DNA from: JBFWNG01 sp050251195
GTDB taxonomy: Bacteria; Bdellovibrionota_B; Oligoflexia; Oligoflexales; Oligoflexaceae
DNA: 64,000 bases
Assembly (NCBI GenBank): GCA_050251195.1
Contig: JBFWNG010000003.1
Span: 62,001-126,000, forward strand
Direction of reading: 5' to 3'
Part shown: one piece after another, positions 48,804 to 58,286 of the stretch
Position numbering within the stretch: position 1 is the stretch's first letter
Layout: each line of letters starts with the position of its first letter
Program-made: the position numbers and the translations under genes
Notes under the pieces: model-generated
The model's database searches: none
What the model saw: only the letters and a program-made list of their open reading frames with translations
What the model was told of the DNA's origin: nothing

Positions 48804-51764
48804 ATGACCGATTTTTGGAACAAGTTTTTTGACACGACCTATTTCATGCCGCACGGACACTGCTACCTCTGGCGACCGGATATTTTATGGCTCAATGTTA
48901 TTTCGGACGGCCTTATTGCCTTAGCTTATTTCTCCATCCCTATCTCGCTGGTTTATTTTGTCAGTAAGAGAAAGGACTTGGAGTTCAATTGGATGTTTAA
49001 GATGTTCGCGGTTTTCATCGTCGCGTGCGGAATGACGCACGTTTTTGACGTCTGGTCGGTTTGGAATCCCTCCTATGGTACGGCTGGGCTCATCAAACTT
49101 TTCACCGCAATAATGTCTACTGGCACCGCCGTTCTCTTGTGGCCACTGATGCCAAAAGCCTTGGCTATCCCGAGTCCGTCGCAGCTCAAAGCAAAAAACG
49201 CCGAACTTTTGCACCAAATCGAAGAGAGACGGGCCGCCCAGGCAGAACTAGCGCGAAAGAACGAAAAACTTGTCGAAGCTGAGCGCCTAAAAGGCGAATT
49301 CCTCGCCAATATTTCCCATGAATTGCGAACCCCATTGTCGCTCATTCTTGCTCCTGTCGAATCTTTGCTTGCTGAGACCAAGCATGCGCCCAAAGAGCGC
49401 CTTTCTCTTTGCACTATTGAAAACAACGCGAAGCGCCTTCTGCTTTTGGTTAACGATCTCCTCGATTTTTCCAAACTCGAAGCAAAAAAGATCGCCCCTG
49501 ATGACGTTCCGACAAATCTCGCGCAATTTCTCGAAGTCATAGTCAACGATTTCGAACCCGCGGCAATTCGCAAGAATATCAAATTACACTTTCAGGTTGA
49601 CAATTTTTTCGTATCGAACGCTGTGCTGACCGATCAACATCTTCTCGAGCGAATTGTGTTCAATTTGTTGGCCAACGCTCTTAAATTTACTAACGAAGGA
49701 GGCACCGTCTCCGTCGCGCTTAAGGAAGCTAACGACCAACTATCGATAAGCGTCACCGACACCGGTTTGGGGATCTCTAGCGAAAACCTTGAAGCTATCT
49801 TCGAGCGTTTTCGGCAAGTCAAAGGCTCTTATACGCGTGAGAGCGAGGGCACCGGCCTTGGTCTCGCTTTAGCAAAGGAGTTCACCGAGCTTCTCGGCGG
49901 GAATATCACAGCGAAAAGCCAGATGGGCCAAGGAAGTGAATTTACAGTAACCTTGCCCCTACGTTCTGTCGGAGAATTCGTCCAAACAACGGCAGCAGAA
50001 GAACGCATACAACCTGTTCTTCCGATTGATCTGGAGGGAAATAAGGAGCGATTCCAAGTTGACGGGGGCGGCGGAGAGTCAGCTGATGTCGATCGGCCGA
50101 AACTCCTTATCGTTGAGGACAATTTGGAACTGGCCGCCTACATCGAAACCACAGTCCAAGACATGTGCATTGTGGCAAAAGCGAAGAGCGGGGCCGAAGG
50201 CTTGACGCTCGCCGCTGAATGGCATCCTGATTTTGTAATAAGCGACGTGATGATGCCTCACATAGACGGATATGAGTTATGTCGGCGCATAAAGTCAAAC
50301 TTCGAGACATCGACTGTTCCCGTTTTTCTTCTGACGGCCCTATCACATGACGATGCTGTCGTCAGGGGGTTCGAGGCGGGGGCGGACGATTACATTCCAA
50401 AACCATTCCATTATCTCGAACTGCGAGCTCGCGTTAAGTCGATTATTGCGTCGGTCAATGCGAGAAAAGAGGTTAACAAGGCTTTGATCGACTACAATCA
50501 GAGGCTTGAGCTCGAGGTTCAAGAAAGAACGACTGAGATTATGCGTCTCAACCTCGATCTTCAACAGCAAAGGGACCAAGCGGAAGCGGCGAATCGAGCA
50601 AAGACAGCTTTCCTTGCCAACATGAGCCACGAAATCAGGACTCCACTGGGAGCTGTTATGGGCTTCTCGGAACTCGTGGCAAATTCAGACATGACCCCAT
50701 CAGACCGCATAAACTATGTCGAGACCATCCGTCGAAACGGCGAACTTCTTTCTAAGATTATCAACGATATTCTCGATATTTCGAAGATCGAAGTGGGACG
50801 ACTCGACATTGAGAAATCCGATGTGTCTCTGGGAGAAATACTCACAGACGTTACGAGCCTGCTCAATCTCAAAGCGGTGGAAAAGGGAATTCACCTGAGT
50901 GTGGTTTCTCGCGGGAATCTACCGCACACTATCAATACGGACGCGATGCGCCTTCGGCAAATTCTTTTGAATGTGATAGGAAATGCCATCAAGTTCACAG
51001 AGAAGGGGTCTATCGAAATTGAAATCAAGCAGGTTGCTCATAACGACAATCAGCTGCTGAGTTTTGCTATTAAGGATACGGGCCCCGGCCTCGACGATAA
51101 CGACAAAAGGAATTTATTTAAGCCCTTCGTTCAAGCCGACTCCTCACTAACAAGAAAGTTTGGCGGAACCGGCCTCGGATTGGCTTTGTCAAAACGCCTG
51201 GCCGGCCTCTTGGGCGGAGACGTTGAGCTTACCAAAACAAGAAAAGGCGCGGGAAGCACCTTTACCGTTACGATTGATCCTGGCTCTCAACAGCAAATCC
51301 TCTTTCAAAATACTCTTTCGTCTATAGATCGCGATCGCGCTCCTCTTTCGGAGCCCGTCTACGCTCCAAAGCCATCTTCATTCGACAAACAACCGCTCAA
51401 ACGAACCCGCATCCTGATTGCCGAAGACTCTACAGACAATCAAGAGCTTATTCGCTTCTATCTTCGAAAAGCCGGCGCGACCTTCGACATCTGTTCCAAC
51501 GGAAATGATGCGATCCGCATGGCTTTGGACTCTGACTACGACGTCATTCTCATGGATATCCAAATGCCGGAAAAGGACGGGTTTGAAGCCACCATCGAAC
51601 TTAGAGCGCGAGGATTTGCAAAACCAATTGTTGCGCTAACGGCTCATGCATTGAAAGCGGACGTGGAAAGGATGCTTGAAAACGGCTTCAACGCGCACAT
51701 CGCAAAACCGATTAAGTTGGACAAAATGCTTAACACTCTTCTGTGCCTGCTTGAAAAGCGCTAA
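48804..51764 (+). CDS. Hybrid kinase with ethylene-receptor-like membrane sensor
   Basis: A 986-aa protein. The first 125 residues are a three-helix membrane domain homologous to the ethylene-binding domain of plant ETR1: ISDGLIALAYFSIPISLVYF and FAVFIVACGMTHVFDVWSVW. Spacing equals ETR1 for Asp35/Tyr42 (ETR1 D25/Y32) and Ile72/Cys75/His79 (I62/C65/H69), the copper and ethylene pocket. Then HisKA 1 (NISHELRTPLSLI, His172), HATPase 1, receiver 1 (LLIVEDN, Asp about 481), a coiled coil, HisKA 2 (NMSHEIRTPLGAV, His about 609), HATPase 2 and receiver 2 (ILIAEDSTDN, Asp about 917). Two full kinase-receiver sets in one chain suggest an internal phosphorelay. It is cotranscribed with the upstream CheB/CheR kinase (2-bp gap). 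Confidence 0.9.
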   Translation: MTDFWNKFFDTTYFMPHGHCYLWRPDILWLNVISDGLIALAYFSIPISLVYFVSKRKDLEFNWMFKMFAVFIVACGMTHVFDVWSVWNPSYGTAGLIKLFTAIMSTGTAVLLWPLMPKALAIPSPSQLKAKNAELLHQIEERRAAQAELARKNEKLVEAERLKGEFLANISHELRTPLSLILAPVESLLAETKHAPKERLSLCTIENNAKRLLLLVNDLLDFSKLEAKKIAPDDVPTNLAQFLEVIVNDFEPAAIRKNIKLHFQVDNFFVSNAVLTDQHLLERIVFNLLANALKFTNEGGTVSVALKEANDQLSISVTDTGLGISSENLEAIFERFRQVKGSYTRESEGTGLGLALAKEFTELLGGNITAKSQMGQGSEFTVTLPLRSVGEFVQTTAAEERIQPVLPIDLEGNKERFQVDGGGGESADVDRPKLLIVEDNLELAAYIETTVQDMCIVAKAKSGAEGLTLAAEWHPDFVISDVMMPHIDGYELCRRIKSNFETSTVPVFLLTALSHDDAVVRGFEAGADDYIPKPFHYLELRARVKSIIASVNARKEVNKALIDYNQRLELEVQERTTEIMRLNLDLQQQRDQAEAANRAKTAFLANMSHEIRTPLGAVMGFSELVANSDMTPSDRINYVETIRRNGELLSKIINDILDISKIEVGRLDIEKSDVSLGEILTDVTSLLNLKAVEKGIHLSVVSRGNLPHTINTDAMRLRQILLNVIGNAIKFTEKGSIEIEIKQVAHNDNQLLSFAIKDTGPGLDDNDKRNLFKPFVQADSSLTRKFGGTGLGLALSKRLAGLLGGDVELTKTRKGAGSTFTVTIDPGSQQQILFQNTLSSIDRDRAPLSEPVYAPKPSSFDKQPLKRTRILIAEDSTDNQELIRFYLRKAGATFDICSNGNDAIRMALDSDYDVILMDIQMPEKDGFEATIELRARGFAKPIVALTAHALKADVERMLENGFNAHIAKPIKLDKMLNTLLCLLEKR

Positions 51765-51858
51765 GCTCAGCGCCGTCACAGTAGCGGATTGAATCCCTAG
51801 GAGGCCCGGTGTATGTTCCCCTCGGAACGCCACTCGGCTCTCGGGAGTTCGACGCCCA

Positions 51859-52386
51859 ATGAAAAACAAGAAAAAACCAATCTTGTACTTAGTGTTTGCA
51901 TTGTCACACTTAGTTCTCGTTTTTCTAGGCGCACTTCAAGCGGACATCAATTTCCATTCTTCTTCGATCAACGAAGCCTTGCGAATTTACCAAGCTTATA
52001 CCGGCGCCGACAGCGGCTACGATTTTTTTGCCCCTGACGTGGGCACTCAGCTCCGTGCCTCCTTCGAAGTAACAGATCAAAAGGGTGAGGTGCAATCAAC
52101 TGTTTTCGACAATCCCCAAGATAAAGAAATCAGTCTGCGCATCGGTAACATAGTCAACATGTTTTGGAGCGAGGACTACGACGAGGACACCCAAAGAGCT
52201 CTCGCTGCGTCTTGGGCCAGCGCCATCTCACGTCGATACCCGGCCGCAAAAAAAGTTCGACTACGCATTCAGGAATACGACTTGCCAACGATTCAAGAAT
52301 ATAATGAAGGCTTGAGACCAAAATGGAATGATTACTATATGGCAACCTTTGACTTAGCAACCTACCGGATGGGGGATGCACGATGA
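51859..52386 (+). CDS. Hypothetical membrane-anchored partner of HTTM protein
   Basis: A 175-aa protein with one N-terminal membrane segment (LYLVFALSHLVLVFLGAL) and an extracytoplasmic domain (EALRIYQAYTGADSGYDFFA, then SWASAISRRYPAAKKVRLRI). No family is recognised by name. Its 3' end overlaps the HTTM gene by 4 bp, so the two form a pair. The ATG at 51859 is poorly served: the nearest GGGAG is 11 nt upstream. A better ribosome site (AGGAGG) faces an out-of-frame ATG at 51813. Confidence 0.7.
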   Translation: MKNKKKPILYLVFALSHLVLVFLGALQADINFHSSSINEALRIYQAYTGADSGYDFFAPDVGTQLRASFEVTDQKGEVQSTVFDNPQDKEISLRIGNIVNMFWSEDYDEDTQRALAASWASAISRRYPAAKKVRLRIQEYDLPTIQEYNEGLRPKWNDYYMATFDLATYRMGDAR

Positions 52387-53288
52387 AATTTATGGAGGCG
52401 GTAAAAAAATTTTTCTTTACTCCCTCAACAGCATTTCCCCTGGCTTGTTTGCGCATCGGCATGACGAGTCTCCTGATTCTACAATCTCTTTCGCTCAGCC
52501 GCCAACTCCTAGACTTTTACGGCGTCAAGGGATTCGTACAACTTGAGCTGAACGAATATTTGATTGATCAAACACTTCCTAAAATAAGCTGGCTTGCTGC
52601 CGAGATGGGCAAGGTGGGTGTCGCATATGATCAAACATTGCTGTGGGCATTTCTCCTGTACCTGGCAAGTCTCGTAACTCTTCTGCTGGGGTGGCGCACA
52701 CGCATATCCGCGATCGTAGCTTGGTTTCTACATTTCATGTTCATGAACAGCAACGGAGTTTCAAATTATGGAGTCGACCAGTTCTACCACATAGCCTTGT
52801 TTTATTTCGTTTGGATGCCGGTTGGCTCAGCACTTTCGCTAGACGTCGCAGAAGGCCGCACCAAATCTACGCCTACCTCGCAAACAACAATCGCACTTAG
52901 GGTCATTCAAATCCATCTTTGTCTGGTTTATTTTGTAGCCGGATGGGGGAAGATGCAAGGGCACATGTGGTGGACAGGAGAAGCAATTTGGCGCTCCCTT
53001 CTTTTGCCCGAATATCAAAGTTTTGACTTCTACTGGTTGGCCAAGGTTCCGTTTATTGCGACCTTAGCTGCATGGGGAACGCTGATCTTAGAAACGCTGT
53101 ATCCCGTCTTTATTTGGTTTAGAAAGACCCGTTTGCCTTGGGTTGTGGCGGTCATAGGATTGCATTTGGGAATTGCCGTTTTTCAAGGGCTAGAGTTGTT
53201 CGGTGCGACAATGATCGTGTTCACCACATCAATGTTCGGAGCTCAATATTTGCGATCGTTCTTCGAAGCGAACTTTGCAAGACCATAA
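52383..53288 (+). CDS. HTTM-domain (vitamin K gamma-carboxylase-like) membrane protein
   Basis: A 301-aa polytopic protein of the HTTM family, related to the membrane part of vitamin-K-dependent gamma-glutamyl carboxylase. It begins with FFFTPSTAFPLACLRIGMTS, includes LGWRTRISAIVAWFLHFMFM near residue 100, YGVDQFYHIALFYFVWMP near 130 and the YFVAGWGKMQGHMWWTGEA block near 180. The bacterial function is unknown. ATGA overlap with the preceding gene shows coupling. Confidence 0.82.
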   Translation: MKFMEAVKKFFFTPSTAFPLACLRIGMTSLLILQSLSLSRQLLDFYGVKGFVQLELNEYLIDQTLPKISWLAAEMGKVGVAYDQTLLWAFLLYLASLVTLLLGWRTRISAIVAWFLHFMFMNSNGVSNYGVDQFYHIALFYFVWMPVGSALSLDVAEGRTKSTPTSQTTIALRVIQIHLCLVYFVAGWGKMQGHMWWTGEAIWRSLLLPEYQSFDFYWLAKVPFIATLAAWGTLILETLYPVFIWFRKTRLPWVVAVIGLHLGIAVFQGLELFGATMIVFTTSMFGAQYLRSFFEANFARP

Positions 53289-53338
53289 GACAAAACCAAC
53301 AAACATAACAAAGCACAGGACTGCAATTCGGCGAACGA

Positions 53339-54115
53339 TCACTGTTTCCCCCCTTTTGGACCATCGGTTCCAACGCTTCGGCCTGTCCAGAATCCTTCGA
53401 GGTCTATGTCAGAGTAATTGATCCAAACTTTGTCAATTCCCGCTTCATTGAGCGCAGTTGCCAAGCTTGTGTTATCTTTCTCGGAAAATGGCTTGCCAAA
53501 TTGCCCCCCTTTGCAGGCGACTTGCCGATGAACCCATTTTCCGGACGAACCCGCTTCGATGTACCACTCTCCCTTGGAAGACTTGCAGGCAAAGGGCAAT
53601 AGCTGGTCACACGACTCGTCGTGCCACAGCCCTGTAGCTCTCTGTACCGCACAATCCTCGTCGAGGCGCCACTGCGGGCTCATGTTATCGGGTTCTGAGG
53701 CAGCCCATGCTGTATAATTATCGCTATCGGCCCCGATTTTTCCGTTTAGGACCAGAGCATCATAGAGAGCGGAAGTATCGTATTGGAGATACTCTCGCCA
53801 CCGCGCGTGTTTTTGATCAGGACACGACTCGACTTCCTTTGAACAGCTTTGAACGAGTTGGGAAAGCATCTGGATGTTGGTATTAGCGGCGGACTGGATA
53901 TCCTTAAGTTGAGTCAAAAGTTCTTCGTCATCCATCTCCTTGAGAAAGCCTGAGGCTCTGTCGAAATTTCTCTGTTCTTCGGCAAGTTTATCGGAAAGAG
54001 CCCCGATGAGACTGTTACCATCTCCGTTTCCTGACGACACAACGTCGCTAACGCCTGACTGTTGGGGACGACATGCAATTATAAACATCGAAGCCAAAAG
54101 GATGGCTGTTTTCAT
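53339..54115 (-). CDS. C-type lectin-like lipoprotein
   Basis: A 258-aa lipoprotein (MKTAILLASMFIIAC, lipobox Cys15). A helical region (about 35-110) follows the anchor. A domain near 140-195 has C-type lectin features: NYTAWAASEPDN, EDCAVQRATGLWHDESC and LLPFACKSS, that is the EPD/EPN-like loop, WHD and the closing Cys pair. The rest (ACKGGQFGKPFSEKDN, then KVWINYSDIDLEGFW) looks like a second, partial module. It probably binds carbohydrate or protein at the cell surface. The ATG at 54115 starts the signal peptide and has GAGGAG upstream. Lectin-like folds are uncommon as stand-alone bacterial lipoproteins. Confidence 0.72.
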   Translation of the reverse strand: MKTAILLASMFIIACRPQQSGVSDVVSSGNGDGNSLIGALSDKLAEEQRNFDRASGFLKEMDDEELLTQLKDIQSAANTNIQMLSQLVQSCSKEVESCPDQKHARWREYLQYDTSALYDALVLNGKIGADSDNYTAWAASEPDNMSPQWRLDEDCAVQRATGLWHDESCDQLLPFACKSSKGEWYIEAGSSGKWVHRQVACKGGQFGKPFSEKDNTSLATALNEAGIDKVWINYSDIDLEGFWTGRSVGTDGPKGGKQ

Positions 54116-54249
54116 AATGATAGATCTCCTCAGGGGATACCTATCATTATATCTGCTTATCAGCCGCGATCCAAGCCTTCCTCTTAACAAGCACCTCATT
54201 TTCAGCGTTTTCCCTAGGGATTCGGTGCCAAGCGCTGCGGTTTAAATAG

Positions 54250-56922
54250 CTACAAGACAGTCTCAATAGCCTGTATCAACGATGCAGGATCCACAGGCTT
54301 ACTCACGTAGCTTCGGAACCCTGACTCGAGGCATTTTTTTTGATGCTCCTCGGCAGCGTGAGCCGTGAGAGCCAGTACGGGTTTTTCAAAGGACTTTGCA
54401 CGCAACTGGTCCATCGCGCTAAATCCGTCGAGAACCGGCATTTGGATATCCATAACAACGACGTCAAACTCGTTCGTAAGGGCCTTCTCCACCCCCTGCC
54501 TACCGTCACCTGCGACTTCAACACGAGCACCGAAAACCCTCAGGAAAGTCCCTATGAGACGCTGTAAATCCTCGCTATCTTCGACAAGCAGCACGTTGAT
54601 CCCCCTAAGCGCGTTTGTGCAGGATTTCTCTTTCAAGTAAATGGTTTCTGAATTCGAGCCAAATGTTTCTGCCTCAAACTGTCCAACATCGATGTCAATC
54701 CCAAACGTACTACCCACTCCCGGGGTGCTTTGGAGGAGATATACGTCGCCTCCCAAGAGCTTCGCGAGGCGTTTGGAGAGAGCAAGGCCTATACCCGTTC
54801 CTCCGTAGGTACGAGTAATTGAGGCGTCCCCTTGATAAAAGGATTCGAAGAGTTTAGAAGCCCTATCGGGCGATATGCCAATTCCGGTATCGCGCACCTC
54901 GATGGCCAACCTTCGCCTTGCTTGACGTTGAGTGATTTTCAAAGAAATTTCAACTTCTCCGAACTCCGTGAACTTTATGGCATTAGCCACCAAATTCATG
55001 AGGATTTGTTTGAAGCGGATAACATCCGTTTCGATGTAGTTCTGCAGAGAGCTGTGGCTCTTAATTTTTATATTTATGCCCTTTTTCTCTGCAAGCACTC
55101 CAAGCGCGTTTCGAACCTCCTCAATGACCACATTAAGAGAAACTTTCTCGATTTTGATGATGAGCTGGCCCGCCTCCACCTTTGAAAGGTCGAGGATATC
55201 GCTGATGAGGGTGGAGAGATGCTGGCCGTTGGTCTTTATGATGTTTACATAGCGTTTCCGCTCGTCCTCGGAGGTGATCGGATTTGCCAAGAGCTCAGAA
55301 AAGCCGAGTATCGCCGTGAGCGGCGTCCGAATCTCATGGCTCATGTTCGCGATAAATTCGGACTTAGCGTTGCTCGAGGCAATGGCTGATTCCTTGGCTG
55401 TCCGAAGCTCATTCTGTACCCGCAGGCGCTCTTTGTTCTCGTTCACCAAGCGTTCGATGGCATGTTGGGCATCCTGAAAAAGCATCGAATTTTCAAGAGC
55501 ATACGCTGCACGCAGAGCCAAGTTTTGAGCAAACCTCAAGTCTCTTTCCTGATAGCGCCGGTCAGAATCTGCATAGATCAACGTGATCGCGCCAAAAACC
55601 CTTTCGCCGATAATCATGGGAACAACCAAAACGGACCGAACACCAAACTTGAGCACGGCCTCCAAATGGTCCTTATCCCACGCCGCTTCCGCGTTGTGCT
55701 CTCTCGTGATATTTTCGATCAGTTGCGCTTGCGCTGTTTTGATTACCTGACCTGGCCCCCAACTTACGGCTTTGGGCGGGAACCTCTTCTCCACTTCTCC
55801 TAAATACCTAATCTTTTCGGGATCGACATGTGCGATCGTAAGGCGTCGAGGTGCGCCTTCTTCTCCAACCACATGGACCATGCACCAATCTGCCATCGAA
55901 GGTACGGTGACAGAAGCTAGATTCTTCAGGGTTTCCTCGTAGCTTATGGTACTGGCGAGAATGTCGGTAGCCCTATGTAGAAATATCTCCTGCTCTTCAC
56001 TTTCCCGATGCCGTTGCTGGGCATTGCGCAATTCGGCGATGACCGCGGCAAGCAACATGCTCGTGAGCGTTGTTCCAATAGCAAATGATTGGAACAAATT
56101 TAACCTCTCAACTAGGGTTACCGTATCAAACGGACCTTTGCCGTTGGCCGCACCCCAAATGCCGAGGATAATCACAAAGGCGTTCGTGCTTACCGCCCCC
56201 TTAGGGCCAAATCGAAATGCTGCCCAAATCAAGAACGGAAATAAGGTAAATGGTAAAGGGAAGGATGACGTAGCCGCTGTAAACAGGTGATAAGGATTAT
56301 GGGATACCAACCAGCTAATTATCGTAAGGCTCAGTACAAGTATGAAATACTCGATTAAATTTCTCTTCTCCAGGACGACAGTTGGGCGATACCACCAGAT
56401 AAGCAAAAGAGGAGTGATAAGGATAGCGCCCACGGTATCCCCGAGCCACCAGGAGAACCATGAGGCCATAGGCGCCATAGGTAGTTGATCGAATAAGCTA
56501 AGACTTAAGACCCCCATGGCTGCACTTATCGGTGTACTAATAATAGGACACAACACGACAAGACTCACCACATCGCGGATCCGCTCGAGAGAGGGATGGA
56601 AGTCTCGCTTCCGCAAGACAACTCCGGCGATGAAAGTTTCGAGTACGTTCCCAATTGCTATGCCGATCGCCCCTGACAATGAAATTCCTATCGACCAGTT
56701 GGCCAAAACCGACCCGATGAAGACGCCCGGCAAAACACGATTGCCCCACAACACTACGGCTGAAATCGTTATTCCCGCTGGCACCCAGACCATCGAAGCA
56801 AATCCGGCTATCGGAATAAAACTTAGACTCACGTTGGCTGTCATAAAATAAACGAGAGCCAAGGCCGCAGTTCTTATGAAAATGCTCTCGTCAATTTTTG
56901 ATGGGAAAAGCTTCCGGATCAC
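54250..56922 (-). CDS. MASE1-GAF hybrid histidine kinase
   Basis: An 890-aa hybrid kinase. Residues about 15-300 are a MASE1 membrane sensor with eight or more segments (AGFASMVWVPAGITISAVVL, PGVFIGSVLANWSIG). A GAF domain (about 330-480, RSVLVVPMIIGERVFGAITL) and a coiled coil lead to HisKA (NMSHEIRTPLTAILGF, His about 527), HATPase (NLVANAIKFTEFG, RDTGIGISPDRA, GGTGIGLALSKRL) and a C-terminal receiver (VLLVEDSEDL, VVMDIQMPVLDGF with Asp about 824). The ligand is unknown. It stands alone, divergent from the epimerase operon, and is the third large hybrid kinase in 13 kb. Confidence 0.92.
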   Translation of the reverse strand: MIRKLFPSKIDESIFIRTAALALVYFMTANVSLSFIPIAGFASMVWVPAGITISAVVLWGNRVLPGVFIGSVLANWSIGISLSGAIGIAIGNVLETFIAGVVLRKRDFHPSLERIRDVVSLVVLCPIISTPISAAMGVLSLSLFDQLPMAPMASWFSWWLGDTVGAILITPLLLIWWYRPTVVLEKRNLIEYFILVLSLTIISWLVSHNPYHLFTAATSSFPLPFTLFPFLIWAAFRFGPKGAVSTNAFVIILGIWGAANGKGPFDTVTLVERLNLFQSFAIGTTLTSMLLAAVIAELRNAQQRHRESEEQEIFLHRATDILASTISYEETLKNLASVTVPSMADWCMVHVVGEEGAPRRLTIAHVDPEKIRYLGEVEKRFPPKAVSWGPGQVIKTAQAQLIENITREHNAEAAWDKDHLEAVLKFGVRSVLVVPMIIGERVFGAITLIYADSDRRYQERDLRFAQNLALRAAYALENSMLFQDAQHAIERLVNENKERLRVQNELRTAKESAIASSNAKSEFIANMSHEIRTPLTAILGFSELLANPITSEDERKRYVNIIKTNGQHLSTLISDILDLSKVEAGQLIIKIEKVSLNVVIEEVRNALGVLAEKKGINIKIKSHSSLQNYIETDVIRFKQILMNLVANAIKFTEFGEVEISLKITQRQARRRLAIEVRDTGIGISPDRASKLFESFYQGDASITRTYGGTGIGLALSKRLAKLLGGDVYLLQSTPGVGSTFGIDIDVGQFEAETFGSNSETIYLKEKSCTNALRGINVLLVEDSEDLQRLIGTFLRVFGARVEVAGDGRQGVEKALTNEFDVVVMDIQMPVLDGFSAMDQLRAKSFEKPVLALTAHAAEEHQKKCLESGFRSYVSKPVDPASLIQAIETVL

Positions 56923-56962
56923 ATGAACTCTTGTACTAGAGTTTAAGAGGCAGGTGACCCTA

Positions 56963-56968
56963 TATAAT
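56963..56968 (+). promoter_or_regulatory. Isolated TATAAT -10 box
   Basis: A perfect TATAAT in the 239-bp gap between the MASE1 kinase and the epimerase operon. No recognisable -35 lies 16-18 bp upstream (AGTTTA/GTTTAA). It would give a leader of about 190 nt for the epimerase gene. The rest of the gap shows no clear structure. Confidence 0.25.
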
Positions 56969-57161
56969 GCGCCAAGGTGAACTGCAACATGAAAAAAAAA
57001 TTTAACCGCTTTGTTTCAAGAAATCACGAAAACGTTACCCCTAGCGGGTTTGCAGCATCTTTTATTTGTAGTGATTTGTTACAGAGATCGTACGTAATAA
57101 GCTGCAACATTGCTTTTCATGGACTAACTTTTGCAGTTTATTTGGCCAGGAGGCAAAGACT

Positions 57162-58286
57162 ATGAATATTGAGATTAACGAGAACGTACTCATCACTGGT
57201 GTATCCGGACTCATTGGTTCACGTCTCGCTAGATCGTTGGCACAGGCCGGATACAACGTTATCGGATTCGACCTAAAACAACCTAAATCCCCAATCGCGG
57301 AAGAAGGGTTTAATTGGTATTCGTGTGATCTCACGAATCACAACGACGTCCAAAACAAGTTGGCCCTTGTAGCCAACAAACATGGCAGACACTTCGCGAG
57401 CGTTATTCACCTCGCTGCGTACTATGATTTTTCCGGTGCCGATAGTCCGCTTTATGACGAGCTTACGGTTGGCGGCACTGAAACACTCATCAGAAAACTC
57501 TATATGCTGGACGTTGAACAATTTGTATTCTCGAGCACGATTCTGGTAATGGATCAAGCCCGCGAACCAGGCATCAAAATAACCGAGTCGTCGCCGATCA
57601 AACCCGAGTGGCTTTATCCCAAGTCCAAACTAAGAACGGAAAAGCTTCTTGAAGATCAACACAAACACATTCCCGTAGTGATCTTGCGAATTGCGGGAGT
57701 TTATGACGACTACTGTCATTCGCCTCCTATTGCTCATCAAATAGAACGAATTTATGAAAAACAACTCGAAAGTTATTTCTTTCCAGGCAATCCTGAGCAC
57801 GGCCAACCATTTATCCATCTCGACGATCTCACGGCGTGCTTCAAACAAGTCATCAATTTTAGACCGAATCTCGGTACCTTCGAAACCTTTCTCATAGGAG
57901 AGGAAGACATCGTGGCTTATAGCGATTTGCAGGAATTAATTGGAACGACCCTCCACGGCAAAAATTGGCCAACTATCAAGATTCCGAAAACGGCGGCCAA
58001 GGTAGGCGCATGGGTCAAAGACAAAATAACTCCGGAGAAGGAATTCATTCAACCCTGGATGATCGACCTTGCCGATGCGCACTATCCCATCGACATATCA
58101 AAGGCGAAGGCTCTCTTGAATTGGCAGCCCGAGCATAGTCTCAGAACGCATCTTCCGATTATTTTGCACAATTTCCTCAATGATCCGGAGTGGTGGTACG
58201 AGCAGAACCACCTGCGCTTCGAAGGAAAGGAAATTCCTGGAGCCTCAGTCGAAAAGCGGGCTGAAGCATCGAATTTAAGCGCATGA
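57162..58286 (+). CDS. NAD-dependent epimerase/dehydratase family protein
   Basis: A 374-aa extended SDR. The N-terminal motif ENVLITGVSGLIGSRLARSL is the dinucleotide-binding GxxGxxG, HLAAYYDF lies near residue 87, and the YxxxK site is YPKSKLRTEKLL (about 150). The C-terminal region LLNWQPEHSLRTHLP is typical of nucleotide-sugar epimerases. The substrate may be a nucleotide-sugar or a membrane-linked compound. CAGGAGG precedes the ATG. Its stop overlaps the VKOR gene by 4 bp, so it heads a three-gene operon (epimerase, VKOR, SPW). Confidence 0.88.
   Translation: MNIEINENVLITGVSGLIGSRLARSLAQAGYNVIGFDLKQPKSPIAEEGFNWYSCDLTNHNDVQNKLALVANKHGRHFASVIHLAAYYDFSGADSPLYDELTVGGTETLIRKLYMLDVEQFVFSSTILVMDQAREPGIKITESSPIKPEWLYPKSKLRTEKLLEDQHKHIPVVILRIAGVYDDYCHSPPIAHQIERIYEKQLESYFFPGNPEHGQPFIHLDDLTACFKQVINFRPNLGTFETFLIGEEDIVAYSDLQELIGTTLHGKNWPTIKIPKTAAKVGAWVKDKITPEKEFIQPWMIDLADAHYPIDISKAKALLNWQPEHSLRTHLPIILHNFLNDPEWWYEQNHLRFEGKEIPGASVEKRAEASNLSA

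Noticed and set aside
56977..57165. Small 62-aa open frame before the epimerase gene
   Set aside because: It opens with a Lys run and shows no signal, domain or coding bias. It runs into the epimerase ribosome site. Most likely chance.
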